64,000 nucleotides of DNA, from the NCBI RefSeq assembly GCF_037975245.1, contig NC_092564.1:22657984-22721983 (forward strand). The letters run 5' to 3'. This document shows, one piece after another, positions 45,518 through 56,019 of the stretch. The translations under genes and the position numbers were made by a program. Positions within the stretch are counted from its first letter, which is position 1, and each line of letters opens with the position of its first letter. The stretch is from Apostichopus japonicus. Its lineage: Eukaryota; Echinodermata; Holothuroidea; Aspidochirotida; Stichopodidae. Below the pieces are notes generated by a model. The model ran no database searches and was not told where the DNA came from. It was given only the letters and a program-made list of their open reading frames with translations.

Positions 45518-45559
45518 CTTCAAGTTATAAACGAAAAAAAAATTAACTAATGTACTCAG

Positions 45560-47300
45560 ATATAATTCTACTGTCAATTTAACTATTGGAAGGTGATAAG
45601 AAATGACACTGCCCAATGTCCAATGATAAATGTTCAAGAGATCGATTATCAAAAAAGCTATTCATGTCGTCTTAATATGCTGGCAATAAGTGCAGTTGCA
45701 AGTGTCAGCCACATATCACAAATTCTACTAGTCATGACGTTTTGTTTTAAGCCGGAAGAATGTCCAAAACTGGTTTACACCGGTCTTTACAAGTTTTCAA
45801 TCAAGGAAGTACAACATTATTGGTGTAGATAACAATTGCAGACATAAGGTCAATCGTTACAATAGCTTTGGTCACTTAAAATTGTATATACCCTCTCTAG
45901 TACTGATCAAATGCATAGCCAGTCTAAATCCACCTATATAGCTGCTCATCAAATCTGTCTTTCCTTTCATATTCGAAACCACTGAATTCCTGTAAAATGA
46001 TACTTTGGGGTCATTTAGTGAATCAGAATGTTGCGCAAACATCTTCTTAATTGTGGTGAACAACTGAAGAATCATGGATAAGATCATTACGTTGCACATC
46101 TTATCACTACATTGCATTGTATTTTGCAATAATTGAAGTAAACATTCTGTTAGTCTGCGATGGTGCCATTGTGCAGTCCTCAGACCAATATCCAAGGCAC
46201 ATTTGCAAAGTCACAAACATTAATACGTAATAAATACACAATTAAGATTCATAAGAGTAACATTAAATCTAATTACTGAATGTGTTAAGCACCAAACATG
46301 AATTAAGTACTTGATAAGTGTGCCTGGTAGTATCTTTCTCTTTTGGAAGGAAGATAAAATGTTGCTCGCTTCAGGACGGGTAAAAAATTGCAAAGATAGT
46401 GCACCGATTAACTGCGATTAAAACTTTACCTAGTTTTCGGCAGATCCATCTTTCACGTTGACAGTTTCGCGAAGAAGACCCGGAGACGCATCTTCTATAA
46501 AGAGTTAGAGGGCGTGACATTTTACCTAGGTTCTTTATTAGTCTAACTCTGTCCATGTTGCTCTATTCATTGTTCAATGGTCAAATTTGACTGTATATCC
46601 ATCTGTCTCTTGTAAATGATGTAATTTTTAGTCCCACAAGGAAAAACAAGTCAGGTACTTTAACTTTTTAAAGTAGCGGTATACACTTTTGTAATTGCTT
46701 TTCTAATTAAAGCACTGCAGTTAATTATCTGTGCTTGCAGAGCACTCAAAAGGCAAAGATAGCAATGCCCTTATCTTGAAACTATGCAACACATTATCAA
46801 AGATGTGTACAATCGCTAGAGATTAATAAAGTATAGCTTGCTACATGTCTGGCTATGTGGCTAGTTTATCTGAGTCGCCTCTTCTCAATGTTGCCATACA
46901 ACACAAATGATGATCTTCTTCACCTGATCATACAAAGTGACAACCAGAAAGTAATGAGATTTGGTGAGTCCTTGCCACCTTTTATGTAGAATATCTGATG
47001 TAAACTGCCCATGCAAGGAAATAACCTTAATAAGGTGGATCCAAATGTTAATAATCATTAAGGCTTCACTTCATTAAGGCTTTACTTTAAACTGTTATTA
47101 AAAGGTTTAGAGAACCGAATTTCTATTGAGAATAAATGAACTTTGACCGCTGAAAACAATAGCGGATTCATACTGAATAAGGTGAACCCACGTTAAGTGT
47201 GAAGTTTACTAAAGCTCTACTGTTTGAGTTACCATGATAGAACCCATTCAGAGATCATACCTCTAATTCTGTTGACCTAAAATGACCCAACATGCTGCTA
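45560..47300. other. Intron between signal-peptide exon and HYR array
   Basis: Remnants of the repeat unit continue to about 45835 (GCAGTTGCAAGTGTCAGCCA, TCAAGGAAGTACAACATTAT). Beyond that is unique AT-rich DNA. A possible 65-bp minus-strand exon (about 46500-46436; acceptor CTCTTTATAG, donor CTAG|GTAAAG, reading CVSGSSSRNCQRERWICRKL) has the right end phase, but nothing else supports it. Confidence 0.5.
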
Positions 47301-47307
47301 AACTTAC

Positions 47308-47374
47308 CAGAAGTAGCAATAACGAGCATAGCGAACTTAAATCCAAATTCCTTCCAAATAGTTGGAAAAGCCAT
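47308..47374 (-). CDS. HYR gene first coding exon (signal-peptide-like)
   Basis: Minus strand: acceptor TTGTTTTTTCAG, then GTC and ATG; the coding part has 22 codons plus one G, donor TCTG|GTAAGTTTAG. It reads MAFPTIWKEFGFKFAMLVIA then TS. A basic residue before a hydrophobic run fits a short signal peptide. The trailing G completes GAT (D) with each HYR exon start, giving ATS-DVTHP. A strong acceptor before the ATG implies a further 5' UTR exon upstream. Assignment to the HYR gene rests on phase, strand and position. Confidence 0.5.
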
Positions 47375-47377
47375 GAC

Positions 47378-49850
47378 CTGAAAAAACAAACAATAAAATT
47401 GATACGGTCAATTATATGAATATTAAAGGGCCCTGCAGACCAAACTAAACATATGGATGCATAGTTACACAATTGTAATTTTATCTATGAGGTAACTTCC
47501 TGTTTTGTGGACCGTAATATTAATACAAAGATTACCCAAATTGATAGCTTTTCTTTAATATACGTCCAAAAGTCAGCTAAATGAGTTTCTTCTATCATGT
47601 TGCAAGGATGTCATTCGTTTCTCATATATTCTTGTAAACTTCAATACTTGATAACCTTCAGCTGGCACATTCGATGTCCCTAAATCAATTTGTTTATCCT
47701 TGTTGAAAATTGTCATATGTTTAACGTTAAGTTAGTCTCGACAGACAAGGTCTTGTTGCTTATGCTGAAAAGTTTAATCTCTCTGTCTCACTCTCTACAT
47801 GCTTGAGGTGGTATATCAGTTAAAAGACAACTCTTCTTGTTACAAAAATGTGTCCCCATTGAAATGTGTGCATTTGTAATAATACCTCATAAGGCAGGCT
47901 GTTACTCAGATTGTAGAAACAGAGATACTGACAAATATTGCTTAAAGGTCAAGGGTCATGATGATCTTTGATTTGCTCTGTGGTGTAGTTCTATCCTTCA
48001 ATTTCTGAAAATTGGTGAAATAATTCATCAAATTGCACCAGAATACAAAATTAGTTGTTCCTTCCTCAGTGCAAACTTTTTGGTAGTTTCATTCAAGCTG
48101 TTTAACTGGGCTCACCTTTTTAATAATTTGACTAACAAACACAGCAACTACAGTGTCAATCAGCGCAGCAACATGTGTATAACAATGTATTCAAAGTAAA
48201 GGCAATGCATGATTACAACACCATAATGTAGGCCTACCATCATATATAAGTTTAACATTAATAGTGAGATTTAGTGTTTCTGGACTGTTGTACTCTAACA
48301 GCCTATCTTACTCTCATAGACATTTAATTGAGGAAATCAATGATACTTTTATGAGATTTGTTTTTGATCTAATAGTTGTTGTCACTCCTAGTTAAAACTA
48401 ATGGAAACTCTTGTGCTGTGTAATTAGCAAAAAGGATGTGTTCTTTATTTTGCTGTTTTAATTTGAATGTAATTTAAATTGTTTTAAAGATATAAACTGA
48501 GGCATTAATGAATCACTATTATTCTATATATGATTTATCTAGGCTACTGTTCTAATTATTTTGGGATATTTATTTAGTTGTGGTTCCTTCCTACATTTTT
48601 TTGGCAATTGGTTATGTGTGGTATTGAATTAATTATATTATTTTCACCACATTTGCAAAACTTCAAATCCAAAGAAATAAAAAAAATAAAACAAGAAAAT
48701 AAGGAAGCATAACAAACACTAGCAATGATTGCAAACCTTTACAATGCAAGATATTTAAGTTACAGTTTTGAATAACCTACTTCCAAAAAGTTCACAACCT
48801 TAAAGATTAACTGACCCCTAGTCAAAACACTAGTCAACTGTCAGAGTACACAAATGGAAGCTACATTCGGTGCAAAAGTTGGGTCAATTGAGACAAATTT
48901 AGACCACTTTAGGCTTCCCTGTTTACTACCAAGTTAGTAGGTTTGTGTATAAGGTACAAAACTTCAGGCTCTCACAAAGTCACACTGCAAAAACTTGATG
49001 CCTCACTAGGTAATGTGAGAAACTTGATGGTGCCATGAGTGGCCAACTTGTCAGCAATTCATTGATGGGTAGGGTTCAGCTGTGAGAATTATAAAATTAC
49101 TTACATACCACATTACTTTGACAATTTGTATGTAAGTAAATGGGCAATCATATGGAGTATTTTGCCTTATGGGCCTATCATAGGTATTGATCACTCTCCC
49201 CAATCATATGAAGCATTCCAATGGTTGCCATCACGGTTTCCAGTCGCCAAAGTTTTGAATTTGAAGATAAAATTAAAGGCGTGAATAGTGCAATATTTTA
49301 GAGGGTCGGTAAAATTATAGTGTTGGATGGACGTATATATGATAAGCTGATGGGCTTGTGGCGCACGTAATTAATTGAAGAGTCCCCTGGTCTCTCTGAT
49401 TGTGTTACTCCAGTATTTTACAATAGCGCGCTCAATTAGTTTAACGCAGTGTCAGAACCGTATGCGTAATTTTTTTCCCAGGACGAACGTGTCAATTTTT
49501 ACGCGATTGAGCGCATGAAGATAGCTATGTTGTCAGTTTGGCGCCTTTTTCGCACGTATCTGAATATATGAAATATGAAGTCGGCAAAAATCCTACTAGA
49601 GGACATTAACGCCAACCGAGATAACAAAACAAGAGTAAGATAACAACACAAGAGTTAGTAAGCTTGTCTTTGAAGCAGTCTGATGGCAAAGCATTCTAAT
49701 CTTTTAAGGTTCGAGGTAAGGAGGAATATTGATATAAATGCTTTCTAGTGTAGGGAACTTGTAAGTTAAGATCATGTTTTTTCTTTTGTAAACACTTTTT
49801 GTTGGAATTAGTCTTTATCAATTGATTTTATAAATTGCAGACGTGTGTGC
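47378..49850. other. Stretch without a recognised gene
   Basis: AT-rich DNA upstream of the HYR signal-peptide exon; the 5' UTR exon and promoter should lie in or beyond it. It contains one copy (49020-49145) of the dispersed repeat also at 23523-23650 and 51918-52055. No coding similarity was recognised. Confidence 0.5.
49020..49145 (+). repeat. Dispersed repeat, copy 2 of 3
   Basis: ATGGTGCCATGAGTGG, TTGATGGGTAGGGTTC, TGTGAGAATT, ACCACATTACTTTG and TATGTAAGTAAATGGGC parallel the copies at 23523-23650 (inverted) and 51918-52055. Confidence 0.5.
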
Positions 49851-49854
49851 TTTC

Positions 49855-50125
49855 TTCTTGATTTAAGCAGGGCCAATCTAGTTTGCTTATTTGTCACACA
49901 AAATCTAGCTGCTCTTCTCTGAATAGCTTCTACTTCATCTACATTACACTGGTGGTAGGTGTCCCAGACTACTTAAGCACTCTCGATAACTGGCCTGAAA
50001 AAAAAGTTATGCATGCTGTACTTTTAACATCTGTGGGACACCTTGAGAGGTTACGACCTATAAAGCCAAGAACACGGTTTGCTTTATTGGTTATGTTATT
50101 GATATGTTTATCCCATTTATTTTAG
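49855..50125 (-). pseudogene. LINE ORF2 C-terminal fragment (Jockey/CR1-like)
   Basis: The minus strand encodes KWDKHINNITNKANRVLGFI then GRNLSRCPTDVKSTA and, after frameshifts, SVWDTYHQCNVDEVEAIQRR and AARF. This is the conserved region after the RT domain of Jockey/CR1-type LINEs. Frameshifts and stops make it a dead fragment. Confidence 0.5.
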
Positions 50126-50129
50126 TAAA

Positions 50130-51500
50130 TACACTGAAAACTGGTCATTTAGGATATCTCCTTTGGTTTTGCTTTCACTTTGCCGTACTAGTTCATGATG
50201 CTTCTTTCAACGGAGGTATATAGTTAAAGTGTGTACTACGTGCTTATACATACCTTTAAGTCAATATTGCATCATGGTCACTCTTCTTGACACTATATGT
50301 GCAATAATTTGAGATTAATTTCTGACTCAGTAAAGTGCAGAGAATTTTGTTGAAATATTGAATTTAATTTTTTTTTAAATTAGTATTAGATGTATAACTT
50401 GCTTTAGGGTCAACGGACTACCTATCTAATTTTCCTTATGTATCCAGTACATATTTTGTGTGTGATCATCTAGTTCAAAATCTGTTGAAATGTTTGGAAA
50501 GCTCTTTTCGTTCTCAAGATAAACACATTTGATTTTGTTTATAAATGGGGAAACATTAGATATGTGCAAACTATGATGTTACCCTCATCGCTATTTGTTA
50601 TTTAAGCCCCTAATTACAAGACCACATATATTATTGAATAATGTGATGTTCTTCTTTTCAAAGAAGGTTAACAATAGAAATATTTATCAAAGTCGCAGAA
50701 GGCCACAAACCTGTGTTCAGTGTCCTTGAAACGAAGGTTTAAAACCAAAGGAACAATAAAACAGTAAATTAGGATGTTACTTCCTTTACATCATCAGTAT
50801 GCATAATTAGCCAATGTTTATTCATAAATATATCTACAACTGAGAAAATACTTTTTCAATAGTCAATCTTTGATGGATTTTGATGGAAGTTGCAGCTATT
50901 TTCATCATTTCTAATAGCTATTAAAATGATCAGAACAATAAAGTTCCTAGGTGTCCGCTGGAAGTTGGGCAGTGATGCACGTTTCAGGTCGCTGTCAAAG
51001 AAAAACAAACCCCTTACAATTACGTTCTGCTTTTATTTCTCTAAACATCAGACACAAAGTTCGAGATTTTTTATATGGCTTTTAAGCGGCCAACCCTTCG
51101 CCAGTTCTTAGCAATACTGCAATAGTGCAGCAGCCTACCCTATATTCGTTTCATCATGCATGATATGTAGAAAAATCCCTATGTGGCAGCATTCGTTTAC
51201 GTACTACTTTCGTAGGTATGGTTTGGAAGCAAAACTTTGTGCCGAAAATAGTAGTACACGCATGCGTAATACGATGTGTTGCCGAAGACGCGCTCCTTTA
51301 TGATAACTGAATTCAAGTGGCATATCAGGAAAAGTGCCAAAAAGCAACAGGAGAACATATTTTTGACCTGTTATCAATCAGGATCTGTGTTTATGTTGGT
51401 TTTTTATATGATTTTTTTTTTTATAAAAGCTAGAGTGAACAATAGCACCCAAAAATTGACATAAGTCAAGGGCTTATGTAGGCTTTGAGGCACTCTAAGA
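50130..51500. other. Stretch without a recognised gene
   Basis: AT-rich DNA between LINE fragments. Short frames only, none with recognised similarity. Confidence 0.5.
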
Positions 51501-51526
51501 GAAATCCACATGGGCCAATCAGTTGT

Positions 51527-51850
51527 TCACAGCAGTAAGTGAGGGTTCAGATAAGCATCGGGCACATTTTGTAAGATGCTCATGCACCCTGCTCTCGAAG
51601 GTCTGTGCGCCGTTAAAAGAAATAAAATCATTATGTACAGCTGCCTCCATAACCTTGCTGATAATGCAGAGCAGAGAGATGGGTCGGTACATAGAAGGAT
51701 TAGACTTTGAGTCTCTCTTATGAATTGCGATAACAGCCTGACAGCATGTTGAAGAGCATGAATGGAAGTATATGTGGTGGAAAATCGGGCCAATTTCAGA
51801 CCCCTGTAGGCCTCCCATGACCGCGTACGAATATGGTTTACTACTGAGCG
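51527..51850 (-). pseudogene. LINE reverse-transcriptase fragment (motifs 1-2)
   Basis: The minus strand reads AVIAIHKRDSKSNPSMYRPI then SLLCIISKVMEAAVHNDFIS, the first conserved RT blocks of Jockey/CR1-type LINEs (IHKKGxxxxxxNYRPISLLxxxSKxxE). Neighbouring pieces are in other frames. It is a degraded copy. Confidence 0.5.
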
Positions 51851-51917
51851 AAGTGGTTTGCTTACGAGTGACGAAAAGTCCAGGCTCTTATAGCAACAAA
51901 TCTGCGCAGTCATGATA

Positions 51918-52055
51918 CGGAAAATCGATAGTGCCATGTAAGGCAAATTTGCACGCTATCCAATGATGGGTAGCGTTAAGCTAGTGAGAACTTTTATCTA
52001 GGACATAGAAACCACATTACTCTTGTGATTTAGTGTGTAAGTCAATGGGGCTTGT
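51918..52055 (+). repeat. Dispersed repeat, copy 3 of 3
   Basis: GATAGTGCCATGTAAGGC, CCAATGATGGGTAGCGTTAA, GTGAGAACTT, ACCACATTACTCTTGTG and GTGTAAGTCAATGGGGCTTG match the copies at 23523-23650 and 49020-49145. Confidence 0.5.
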
Positions 52056-52829
52056 AAAGGGTGTATGCTTCCCTCATTCGTCCTGGGGCAAAAACTACGC
52101 GAGCCGTTTGCGGCTCTAAGTTTGTCTCTGGGCCAATTTTTATAGCACGCGAATAGGTTACAGTTAACGGCGTAAAAATCACTAAAATTTAATAAACACA
52201 GCCTGCATAGAAGTAGGGCCATGCTAAACTATAGAAATAACGGGAGAAATCGTAGTCACAATTCGGTCGATCCCTATATAAAGGTAACAAACATACAAAC
52301 GTGGATGATACGGTGTAAACTCAATTCGCGGCGCTACTTTAAAACGAAATATGAAAGCGTGGCTTTCGTGGTACAGCGAGTTGTAACATCGTTTTTAATA
52401 ACGGCTTCCACTGGAGCAACGTTTTGAACTAACAATCGCTTATCACTTGGGTGAATACTGAATAGTGGTAATACATGGATGTAACATCAGTCATTACCAA
52501 CAACCGAAGTACAACAAATTAAGTTTCTAGAGGGAAAAATTTTATTAGCTATTTGTTTAACTTGATATTAACAAATAAGTCGTAAAGAGGGATTCATCTA
52601 TTATCACAGTTCGTCTAAATTGGATACGTTGTTATAGAGGTGAAAATATGCAAACTTGCACTGAGAGTTGACAAAATGCTTCATGGAAAGGGTGGGTTCA
52701 TAAAGCACGTCAATATTTCTCGCAGACGTAACGAAAGGTCATGTTTCTTAGTCTCCCATTTTTAGTGGAGAAATAATTGAGAAAAGCTTTGTATATTTAG
52801 CATGCAGGAACCTGGCGATGGTTTTGTCA

Positions 52830-53125
52830 CCGTTTAATTTCACTTTTTTAATACCATTCTCTGATATCACGTCGGGCACTCTCAACACAAGTGAAAGCAT
52901 TCGCTGTCACGGAGCGATTAAAACTATGTATTAACTGCGTATCATCAGCATATTGATGCATTCTTATACCATGCGTCCTAATTTTTTCAAATAAACCACA
53001 CGTAGACATAATTAAAACAAAAGCTGCCGATAAGTCAAGAAAACAAAAAGTCCAAGTTATTATCATGAATGGCAGACAGGATGTCATTCTGTACTTGAGC
53101 AGTTGCAGTTATATGGTATGTTTTT
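52830..53125 (-). pseudogene. LINE reverse-transcriptase fragment with YADD catalytic motif (CR1-like)
   Basis: The minus strand reads QNDILSAIHDNN, then in another frame FLDLSAAF, and later HQYADDTQLIHSF and CVESARRDIREWY. These are RT motifs in the order of CR1-like LINEs. The piece between LDLSAAF and HQYADD is deleted, so the copy is inactive. Confidence 0.5.
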
Positions 53126-53489
53126 GACACCGAATGAAAAACCTCATAATGTCGGGGAAGCATGGCTCCTGCAATTTAGCATTGTGTGTATTCTTTAATA
53201 ACAGACTATTAAATGTTAATATAACAATAAGGGTAAAGTAGACACAGAATGGTAGCATTAAAACTACAAAGAGGGGAAACTTAAATACCGGGAGCCTCGC
53301 GGGAGGCTGCTACACACCTGGAAACCCCACCCTACCGAAAAATCTCAGAAAGATTGTGTTCTTTTATACCATATTGAACTAGGCAATTAAACAACCTCTT
53401 CAATAACTGTTGCAATGAATGATGTACTTAATGGAGATGTGTCTGTAATGTGTCAAACAATGTGGGTTGGCATTTATACTTTTCAGGAC

Positions 53490-53790
53490 TGGTGATACCA
53501 CACTTTCTAGGCAGAAGAGAATTTACCACTGACAAAGAAAGGTTAACAATGGATGGTGCAAGTACATCAATACATTTCTTAAACATACAAGTTGGGTTTG
53601 GTTCCAAACAGCAAGATATGGATGGAGCTTAGCGAATAATGGCAATGAGTTCCTTGATTGTAACAGGTTTCAATACGGCTAAGCTGGAATTTGGAAGATG
53701 GTACTACTAGTTAAAGAGTGATAGCCCATTGTTTGGGTTAGACGAAGCTTGATCCAGCTCAGACCACATATCCTCTCTGCAAAGAAATCA
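53490..53790 (-). pseudogene. LINE pre-RT fragment (CR1-like)
   Basis: The minus strand reads PVTIKELIAIIR-stop-APSISC then CLEPNPTCMFKKCIDVLAPS, the region before the RT domain in CR1-like LINEs (VTxxExxxIIxxxPSKSCxLDPIPT). It probably belongs to the same dead element as 52830-53125. Confidence 0.5.
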
Positions 53791-54224
53791 TCGAATAAAA
53801 AAATAAGGATAAATTACAGTACAGAAATGTGCCATGATGTCACATCACAGACCATCTATTGTGACTTGTTAATTACTACAAAACGCATTAATATAAAAGC
53901 CGTTACCACAAGTTTATAAGCTGTTAATCACGGGTACTACGTACTACTTAAAGTTTGTTTCATCGATACTAATGTGGTTGCTATAATTACCCGTTTAGTA
54001 GTGCAACTTGACTATCATATATTTGCTAATTGTTATTGTTATTTTAACGTTTGCCCTTTTCAGCATCCATTATGTTAAGCTATAGCGTGCTCACTCAAGT
54101 CATAATAAAAAGATTTAACATCCTCCAAATGTAGGTCAGAATGTAGCGTTTATAATAATGTAAGTGATTTGAAGTCAAATAACAGAGTAGAATTAATTAA
54201 TAGAACATAAAAATTAACTCCAAA

Positions 54225-54580
54225 TTAAAGGTACTGCTGTGGGCACGAGAATGGTGCAATCTTACGCTAACATATTCATGTATTTCTTAGAACAAGGTTT
54301 TCTTGCTGCCTTTCCCCAGAAACCACTTTGCTATGCACGTTGTATTGACGATATTTTTATGGTGCTATTTTTTGTGACTTCATTAAGTTCACTATGGATC
54401 ACTCAGCTAGGCAGATCTGTTTCCTTGACGTACTGGTCACGATCCAAGAGGGAGCCATTAAAACTTCTGTCTATTCCAAACCCACGGATAAGCTTGCATA
54501 TCTATTGGCATGTTCACAGTTTTCATCCCCAGCATACTATGCGATCAGTAGTTAATAGCCAGCAATTTTATTAGAATATT
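54225..54580 (+). pseudogene. Penelope-like element, reverse-transcriptase fragment
   Basis: GTRMVQSYANIFMYFLEQGF and CYARCIDDIFMVL match the GTxMAPxYANIFM and RYIDDIF motifs of Penelope-like RTs. The catalytic tyrosine is C (CIDDIF), and the downstream part continues only after frameshifts, so it is dead. Confidence 0.5.
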
Positions 54581-54769
54581 CGTAACACACAAGTCATGTT
54601 CAATGACTAGGCTAGGCTAACCTCAGTCCTACTAGTAGTAGTACTATCCCATACTAGGGCCGTATAACTTCTTGTTTATAGTGATACTGCCTAACCGCCC
54701 TAGTCACTGACCATGCATGCTATGACTGTCTGTTACGGTTTTGAAACCTCCACGCTTTCGAGACGTTTC

Positions 54770-54858
54770 GCCCAACTGCCATTTCGCCCAACCTGTTGGG
54801 TGAAATGGCAGTTGGCCGAAATGACAGTTGGCCGAATTGACAGTTGGCCGAATTGACC
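54770..54858. repeat. Hairpin-forming short repeat (CAGTTGGCCGAA)n
   Basis: CCCAACTGCCATTTCGCCCA then CAACCTGTTGGGTGAAATGG form an inverted repeat, followed by three direct copies of GACAGTTGGCCGAA-type units. Confidence 0.5.
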
Positions 54859-55139
54859 AGCTTCCTCCACAACACAGTCGCTGTTCTGTGTACACAAACT
54901 GAAATCCGTTAAACACGCCATATAGTGGCCTGTTGTTTGCACGATTATTACCCACCTCTATCAATAAGCTTATCTTACAATACTGTGCGTAGCACATTTT
55001 CATCATGGACAATATTTTGTAACCATATTTTAGAAATAAACTCAGGGATGAAAAGCAACAAATTTGGCTAAAACGTGGCACACACAATAAGGCAATGGAG
55101 CCGTTAACTTGAATTAGGCCTGGTCGTCAGTGTGATGTA

Positions 55140-55402
55140 ATAAGCGAGTTCACCATTAGAGAATTATGATGCATTGTGGGAAAATGCCAGAGGTCAGCTG
55201 TAATATAGAGTGAGCGCCCATAGTAACATATTGGTACAATACACAACTTCACAATCGATTTCTAAAACTACGCCACAGTGTATGCATGTATAGTTTTTGT
55301 TACGGAACAATCAAATATGAACGCGGAGCGTTGTTTTGTATAGCTGAGCCTTTGACCTTTGCCACATTGCAATGTAAGGCTTTCAAGGGTCAACTCGCTT
55401 AT
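55140..55402. mobile_element. Small TIR element (~263 bp)
   Basis: The ends ATAAGCGAGTTCACC and GGTCAACTCGCTTAT are inverted repeats with one mismatch. The length and lack of coding sequence fit a MITE. A clear target duplication was not seen. Confidence 0.5.
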
Positions 55403-55659
55403 TCACATGTATAGTTTGGGCCTATCCCAATCGTGCATGATTTTATTTTACATCTACCATGGATTCTAGCTGCTAGTGTGGAGGTTTGTGAAACCTACCG
55501 TATATACACAGCGTACAGTTCATGGGCTAATCCGCCCTTACGACACTGTCGTTGGTGCGTCACCGATTGAATTTAAATAAAATCATTCCATATCACTGTA
55601 GCAACACATTGGCTTGACCAGTTTTGTACTGATATATACTTGGGTTACAGCTCCAACTT

Positions 55660-56015
55660 CTTTGCCATCATTTTGAATCCGTTCAACTTCCAAGGCTTGT
55701 ATTTGCAATTTTTCGATATAGCCTAGGACTAAATTCATTCAATTTCAACTAATCAAGGTTAGAATTAGCAATTATGAATCCATTCTTTCAAGGTAGTTAT
55801 ATGCCTATTTGCAGTTGGCAAGCCTAGGCAAGGCCTGAATCAGTTCAACTTTGACCTTGTATAGGCTACTTGGGTGAAAGCTCCGACTTGTTTCCCATCA
55901 TGAATTCATTCAAACTTTCAATGTTAGTATATGCAGTTTTTCGATATAGCCTCGGCATGAATCCATTCCAACTTTCAATATTAGAATTTGCAGTTTTTCA
56001 ACACAGGCCTAGCCT
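55660..56015. repeat. Diverged short tandem repeat
   Basis: AATTTGCAGTTTTTCGATAT, TAGCCTAGG and AATCCATTCCAACTTTCAAT-type phrases recur about four times with 60-120 bp spacing. No gene was seen. Confidence 0.5.
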
Positions 56016-56019
56016 AGAG

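Larger units (their letters stand above)
34775..45530 (-). repeat. Tandem array of eleven ~978-bp units, higher-order period 2,934 bp
   Basis: HYR exon starts lie at 45517, 44535, 43563, 42581, 41601, 40629, 39646, 38667, 37693, 36707 and 35739 (spacings 968-986). Introns are also homologous, sharing AGTTTTTCCGTAACTTCC, GGAAGTAAAACATCA and GCAGTTGCAAGTGTCAGCCA. Three unit types alternate, and units three apart are near identical: 38411-41344 and 41345-44278 are both exactly 2,934 bp with intronic 106-codon frames of identical translation. This indicates recent duplication of three-unit blocks. Confidence 0.5.
35497..47374 (-). other. HYR-domain gene: signal-peptide exon plus eleven tandem HYR exons
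   Basis: Hyalin-repeat (HYR) domains are ~80-residue immunoglobulin-like adhesion modules of extracellular and surface proteins; hyalin of sea urchin embryos is the type example. On the minus strand a first coding exon (47374-47308) with a signal-like N-terminus ends in phase 1 and can join any of eleven downstream HYR exons, each 243 bp (one decayed) and phase 1 at both ends. The product would be MAFPTIWKEFGFKFAMLVIA-TS followed by ten intact HYR domains and no other domain. The 3' end was not found; reading through the last donor gives stop after four codons. No transmembrane or anchor segment was seen, so secretion is the simplest reading. The gene name is unknown. Confidence 0.5.

Noticed and set aside
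45872-46195. 107-codon minus-strand frame
   Set aside because: No recognised domain, no splice context matching the HYR gene, and AT-rich composition; probably chance.
51527-51946. 139-codon minus-strand frame
   Set aside because: It is mostly an out-of-frame shadow of a degraded LINE RT fragment.
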